Source of the DNA: Leptobrachium leishanense
Lineage: Eukaryota; Chordata; Amphibia; Anura; Megophryidae
NCBI GenBank assembly: GCA_009667805.1
Contig: CM019071.1
Coordinates: forward strand, 46,697,593-46,761,592
Reading direction: 5' to 3'
DNA length: 64,000 nt
A model generated the notes under the pieces. It was not told the origin of the DNA. It saw only the letters and a program-made list of their open reading frames with translations, and did not search any database. Below, in pieces: positions 50,458 through 64,000 of this stretch (within the stretch, counting starts at the first letter, position 1; each line of letters starts with the position of its first letter). A program made the position numbers and the translations under genes.

Positions 50458-53400
50458 GGTTATAGGGAGGTATATGGAGTAATAGGAGGTGTTATAGGGA
50501 GATTATATGGAGTAATAGGAGGGGTTATAGGGAGATTATATGGAGTAATAGGAGGGGTTATAGAGAGGTTATAGGGAGTAATAGGAGGGGTTATAGGGAG
50601 GTTATATGGAGTAATAGGAGGGGTTATAGGGAGGTTATATGGAGTAATAGGAGGGGTTATAGGGGGTTATATGGAGTAATAGGAGGAGTTATAGGGAGGT
50701 TATATGGAGTAATAGGAGGTGTTATAGGGAGATTATATGGAGTAATAGGAGGGGTTATAGGGAGATTATATGGAGTAATAGGAGGGGTTATAGGGAGGTT
50801 ATATGGAGCAATAGGAGGAGTTATAGGGAGGTTTTATGGAGTAATAGGAGGGGTTATAGGGAGGTTATATGGAGTAATAGGAGGGTTTATAGGGAGGTTA
50901 TATGGAGTAATAGGAGGGGTTATAGGGAGGTTATATGGAGTAATAGGAGGGGTTATAGGGAGGTTATAGGGGGTAATAGGAGGGGTTATAGGGGTTATAT
51001 GGAGTAATAGGAGGGGTTATAGGGAGGTTATATGGAGTAATAGGAGGTTATTAGGGAGGTTACATGGAGTATATCAGGGTATTATAGGGGAGGTTATATG
51101 GAGTAATAGGAGGGTTATAGGGAGGTTATATGGAGTAATAGGAGGGGTTATAGGGAGGTTATATGGAGTAATAGGAGGGGTTATAGGGAGGTTACATGGA
51201 GTTACAGGAGTAGTTATAGGGAGGTTACATGGAGTAATAGGAGGGGTTATAGGGAGGTTATATGGAGTAATAGGAGGGGTTATAGGGAGGTTATATGGAG
51301 TAATAGGAGGGGTTATAGGGGGTTATATGGAGTAATAGGAGGGGTTATAGAGGTTATATGGAGTAATAGGAGGGGTTATAGGGTGGCTATATGGAGTAAT
51401 AGGAGGGGTTATAGGGTGGTTATATGGAGTAATAGGAGGGGTTATAGGGAGGTTATATGGAGTAATAGGAGGGGTTATAGGGAGGTTATATGGAGTAATA
51501 GGAGGGGTTATAGGGGGTTATATGGAGTAATAGGAGGGTTATAGGGGGTTATATGGAGTAATAGGAGGGGTTACAGGGAGGTTATATGGAGTAAAGGAGG
51601 GTTATAGGGAGGTTATATGGAGTAATAGGAGGGGTTATAGGGGGTTATATGGTAATAGGAGGGGTTATAGGGAGGTATATAGAGGGTTTAGGGAGGTTAT
51701 ATGGAGTAATAGGAGGGGTTATAGGGAGTTATATGGAGTAATAGGGAGGTTATATGGAGTAATAGGAGGGGTTATAGGGGGTTATATGGAGTAATAGGAG
51801 GGGTTATAGGGGGTTATATGGAGTAAGGGGGTTATAAGGAGGTTATATGGTGTAATAGGAGGGGTTATAGGGTGGTATATGGAGTAATAGGAGGGGTTAT
51901 ATGGGAGGTTATATGGAGTAATAGGAGGGGTTTAGGAGGTTATATGGAGTAATAGGGGGTTATATGGAGTAATAGGAGGGGTTATAGGGGGTTATATGGA
52001 GTAATAGGAGGGGTTATAAGGGGTTATATGGAGTAATAGGAGGGTTATAGGAGGTTATATGGAGTAATAGGAGGGGTTATAGGGAGGTTATATAGAGTAA
52101 TAGGGAGGTTATATGGAGTAATAGGAGGGGTTATAGGGGTTATATGGAGTAATAGGAGGGGTTATAGGGGGTTATATGGAGTAATAGGAGGGGTTATAGG
52201 GAGGTTATATGGAGTAATAGGAGGGGTTATATGGAGTAATATGAGGGGTTATAGAGGTTATATGGAGTAATAGGAGGGGTTATAGGGAGGTTATATGGAG
52301 TAATAGGAGGGGTTATAGGGTGGTTATATGGAGTAATAGGAGGGGTTATAGGGAGGTTATATGGAGTAATAGGAGGGGTTGTAGGGGGTTATATGGAGTA
52401 ATAGGAGGGGTTATAGGGGGTTATATGGAGTAATAGGAGGGGTTATAGGGAGGTTATATGGAGTAATAGGAGGGGTTATAGGGAGGTTATATGGAGTAAT
52501 AGGGAGGTTATATGGAGTAATAGGAGGGGTTATAGGGGGTTATATGGAGTAATAGGAGGGGTTATAAGGAGGTTATATGGTGTAATAGGAGGGGTTATAG
52601 GGTGGTTATATGGAGTAATAGGAGGGATTATAGGGGGTTATATGGAGTAATAGGAGGGGTTATAAGGAGGTTATATGGTGTAATAGGAGGGGTTATAGGG
52701 TGGTTATATGGAGTAATAGGAGGGGTTTTAGGGAGGTTATATGGAGTAATAGGAGGGGTTATAGGGAGGTTATATGGAGTAATAGGAGGGGTTTTAGGGA
52801 GGTTATATGGAGTAATAGGAGGGGTTATAGGGGTTATAGGGAGTAATAGGAGGGGTTATAGGGGGTTATATGGAGTAATAGGAGGGGTTATAGGGTGGTT
52901 ATATGGAGTAATAGGGAGGTTATATGGAGTAATAGGAGGGGTTATAGGGGGTTATATGGAGTAATAGGAGGGGTTATAGGGGTTATATGGAGTAATAGGA
53001 GGGGTTATAAGGAGGTATATGGTGTAATAGGAGGGGTTATAGGGTGGTTATATGGAGTAATAGGAGGGGTTTTAGGAGGTTATATGGAGTAATAGGAGGG
53101 GTTTTAGGAGGTTATATGGAGTATAGGAGGGGTTATAGGGAGGTTATATGGAGTAATAGGAGGGGTTATAGGAGGGTTATATGGAGTAATAGGAGGGGTT
53201 TTAGGGAGGTTATATGGAGTAATAGGGGGTTATAGGAGGTTTATGGGGTAATAGGAGGGGTTATGGGTAATAGGAGGGGTTATATGGAGTAATAGGAGGG
53301 GTTATATGGAGTATGGAGGGTTTTTAGGAGGTTATATGGAGTAATAGGAGGGGTTATTGGGATGTTATATGGGGTAATAGGAGGGGTTATATGGAGTATA

Positions 53401-54345
53401 GGAGGGGTTATATGGAGTAATAGGAGGGGTTATAGGGAGGTTATATGGAGTAATAGGAGGGGTTATTGGGAGGTTTATGGAGTAATAGGAGGGGTTATAG
53501 GGAGGTTATATGGAGTATAGGAGGGGTTATATGGAGTAATAGGAGGGTTTTAGGGAGGTTATATGGAGTAATAGGAGGGGTTATAGGGAGGTTATATGGG
53601 GTAATAGGAGGGGTTATATGGAGGAGTAATAGGAGGGGTTTTAGGGAGGTTATATGGAGTAATAGGAGCGGTTATAGGGAGGTTATATGGAGTAATAGGA
53701 GGGGTTATAGGGAGGTTATATGGAGTAATAGGAGGGGTTATAGGGAGGTTATATGGAGTAATAGGAGGGGTTATATGGAGTAATAGGAGGGGTTTTAGGG
53801 AGGTTATATGGAGTAATAGGAGGGGTTATAGGGAGGTTATATGGGGTAATAGGAGGGGTTATATGGAGTAATAGGAGGGGTTATATGGAGTAATAGGAGG
53901 GGTTTTAGGGAGGTTATATGGAGTAATAGGAGGGGTTATTGGGAGGTTATATGGGGTAATAGGAGGGGTTATATGGAGTAATAGGAGGGGTTATATGGAG
54001 TAATAGGAGGGGTTATATGGAGTAATAGGAGGGGTTATAGGGAGGTTATATGGAGTAATAGGAGGGGTTATTGGGAGGTTATATGGAGTAATAGGAGGGG
54101 TTATAGGGAGGTTATATGGAGTAATAGGAGGGGTTATATGGAGTAATAGGAGGGGTTATAGGGAGGTTATATGGAGTAATAGGAGGGGTTATAGGGAGGT
54201 TATATGGGGTAATAGGAGGGGTTATAGGGGGTTATATGGGGTAATAGGAGGGGTTATATGGAGTAATAGGAGGGGTTATATGGAGTAATAGGAGGGGTTA
54301 TATGAAGTAATAGGAGGGGTTATATGAAGTAATAGGAGGGTTGAT
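50458..54345. repeat. G-rich satellite array, mainly 33-bp unit
   Basis: Main unit 'gttatatggagtaatagg' + 'aggggttatagggag', with shorter 22-23-bp variants ('ggggttatatggagtaatag'), especially after 53270. The plus strand is almost free of C over 3.9 kb and every unit has G runs (gggg, ggg, gg). Frames of 'YGVIGGVIG' repeats are artefacts. The array starts at the gap, so its true length is unknown, and ends about 60 bases before exon 6 of unit C. Confidence 0.95.
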
Positions 54346-54406
54346 TGGAAGGGTTAATGTAATACGAGAGTATATTAACAATTTCAGTTTAATGTTTTTT
54401 CTGTAG

Positions 54407-63184
<8,778 letters not shown>

Positions 63185-63320
63185 TAATAATAATTGGCAA
63201 AAAAATAGGCTCTGGATTTGATTGGGGCAGCATTTGGCACTTTGTTGACTGTTTCCAGTCGGGTCGGTTTGATTACGTCTCTGACACTGCCTGACGGTGA
63301 GAATGTGATGATGATATAAC

Positions 63321-63875
63321 TAGAGGTGTGCACGGCTGGAAAATTCATTTTGTTTTCATTATTTCGTTAAGTATTTTGTTTCGTAATTTAATTTTGTTTG
63401 GGATATCGGATCGATTCGATAGCTGATATCGACTTGAATTTCGGATCACTAAATAAAACTCAATGAATCAAATCCTGTTGTTAAAAGGCAAGCTAGGGTT
63501 AAATGTTGGCCTGTCCATTGGTCTATGGTGCAGGCAACACATTCAGTACCGCAGGCCAATGGAAAGGTACAGGGGTGCTTTGTGTAACAGTGAAACAAAT
63601 CTGATTCATTTCATAAAGTCGTTTGATGTAGTACTTGTATGTATTGTAAGTTAAGATCGAATTCAATTTCCAATCCCTAAAACCCCAATAGCTCAAATCC
63701 TGCTCAGCAATCATTTAATCAATGGTTCTCTATGAAACAGCATAACAAATTAAATTCGTTATATGCCATCACGTTTTCATTTCAATTCGGATCAAATCAA
63801 TTTGTTATTTCGGAAGTAATTCTGAAATACGAATTAACGAATTGCGATTCATTTCAAAACGAATGCACACCTCTA
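63321..63875. mobile_element. hAT-type MITE 3' of unit C
   Basis: Starts TAGAGGTGTGCA, ends TGCACACCTCTA (perfect 12-bp inverted repeats), flanks GATATAAC (63313-63320) and GATGTAAC (63876-63883), 7 of 8 identical. Internal wording ('gatcactaaataaaactc', 'aaggcaagctagggttaaat') matches copies at 8371-8933 and 30526-31062. Confidence 0.83.
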
Positions 63876-64000
63876 GATGTAACATAGATTCTGGGTTTTT
63901 GACTCCCAACATAAATACATGTAACCCTTAGGAATATATCTTGTATATGTAGGCTTTTTATCTTTTCTTTTTGCTCTTGCGGTTGTTTAAATGATTTCTT

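Noticed and set aside
52602..53783. Open frames of 'YGVIGGVIG' repeats
   Set aside because: Translation of the 33-bp satellite; frames vanish with each unit-length variant.
45517..54406. Exons 1-5 of P450 unit C
   Set aside because: No similarity found in the assembled bases; only MITE, hAT, gap and satellite.

Overview
The window looks like nuclear DNA of a vertebrate, most likely an anuran amphibian. The evidence is three-fold: interrupted cytochrome P450 family 2 (CYP2) genes with the standard vertebrate exon lengths and GT-AG introns; a heavy load of DNA transposons (hAT, PIF/Harbinger-like, piggyBac-like) with a LINE fragment and LTR-like pieces; and long satellite arrays. The frog assignment is inference from the repeat mix and P450 type. 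A run of exactly 100 N at 50358-50457 marks an assembly gap of unknown true size. No bacterial or viral genes were seen.

Layout. All P450 units are on the + strand, a tandem CYP2 cluster. Unit A (3117-10749) holds exons 3-9 of a dead gene: exon 6 has a 32-bp deletion, exon 7 a TGA stop, and exon 8 is split by a 553-bp hAT-type element with a perfect 8-bp target-site duplication (TSD). Unit A2 (15016-16639) is a lone exon 1 with a duplicated 5' flank, itself split by a 1445-bp hAT-type element with a perfect 8-bp TSD. Unit B (30010-45516) is a complete nine-exon gene whose exons join to a 492-residue microsomal P450 with all signature motifs. Unit C (54407-63184) has intact exons 6-9; its exons 1-5 are not in the assembled sequence and would lie in or near the gap, or are lost.

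Between and inside these units are three kinds of tandem array: about 5 kb of a 54-bp unit (18307-23335), about 3.9 kb of a G-rich, almost C-free 33-bp unit directly after the gap (50458-54345), and telomere-like CCCTAA-containing arrays (55268-55960 and 57121-58375). Two decayed autonomous hAT transposons encoding a BED-finger transposase lie in opposite orientations (23447-28705, transposase on minus; 46350 to the gap, plus).

Much of the remainder is nested transposons. Several insertions can be proven inside the window because the uninterrupted target site survives in a paralogous copy. No undescribed biochemical system was recognised. The noteworthy signals are hAT insertions into two separate P450 coding exons, the stacked insertion history, the satellite organisation, and a headless P450 beside a gap.
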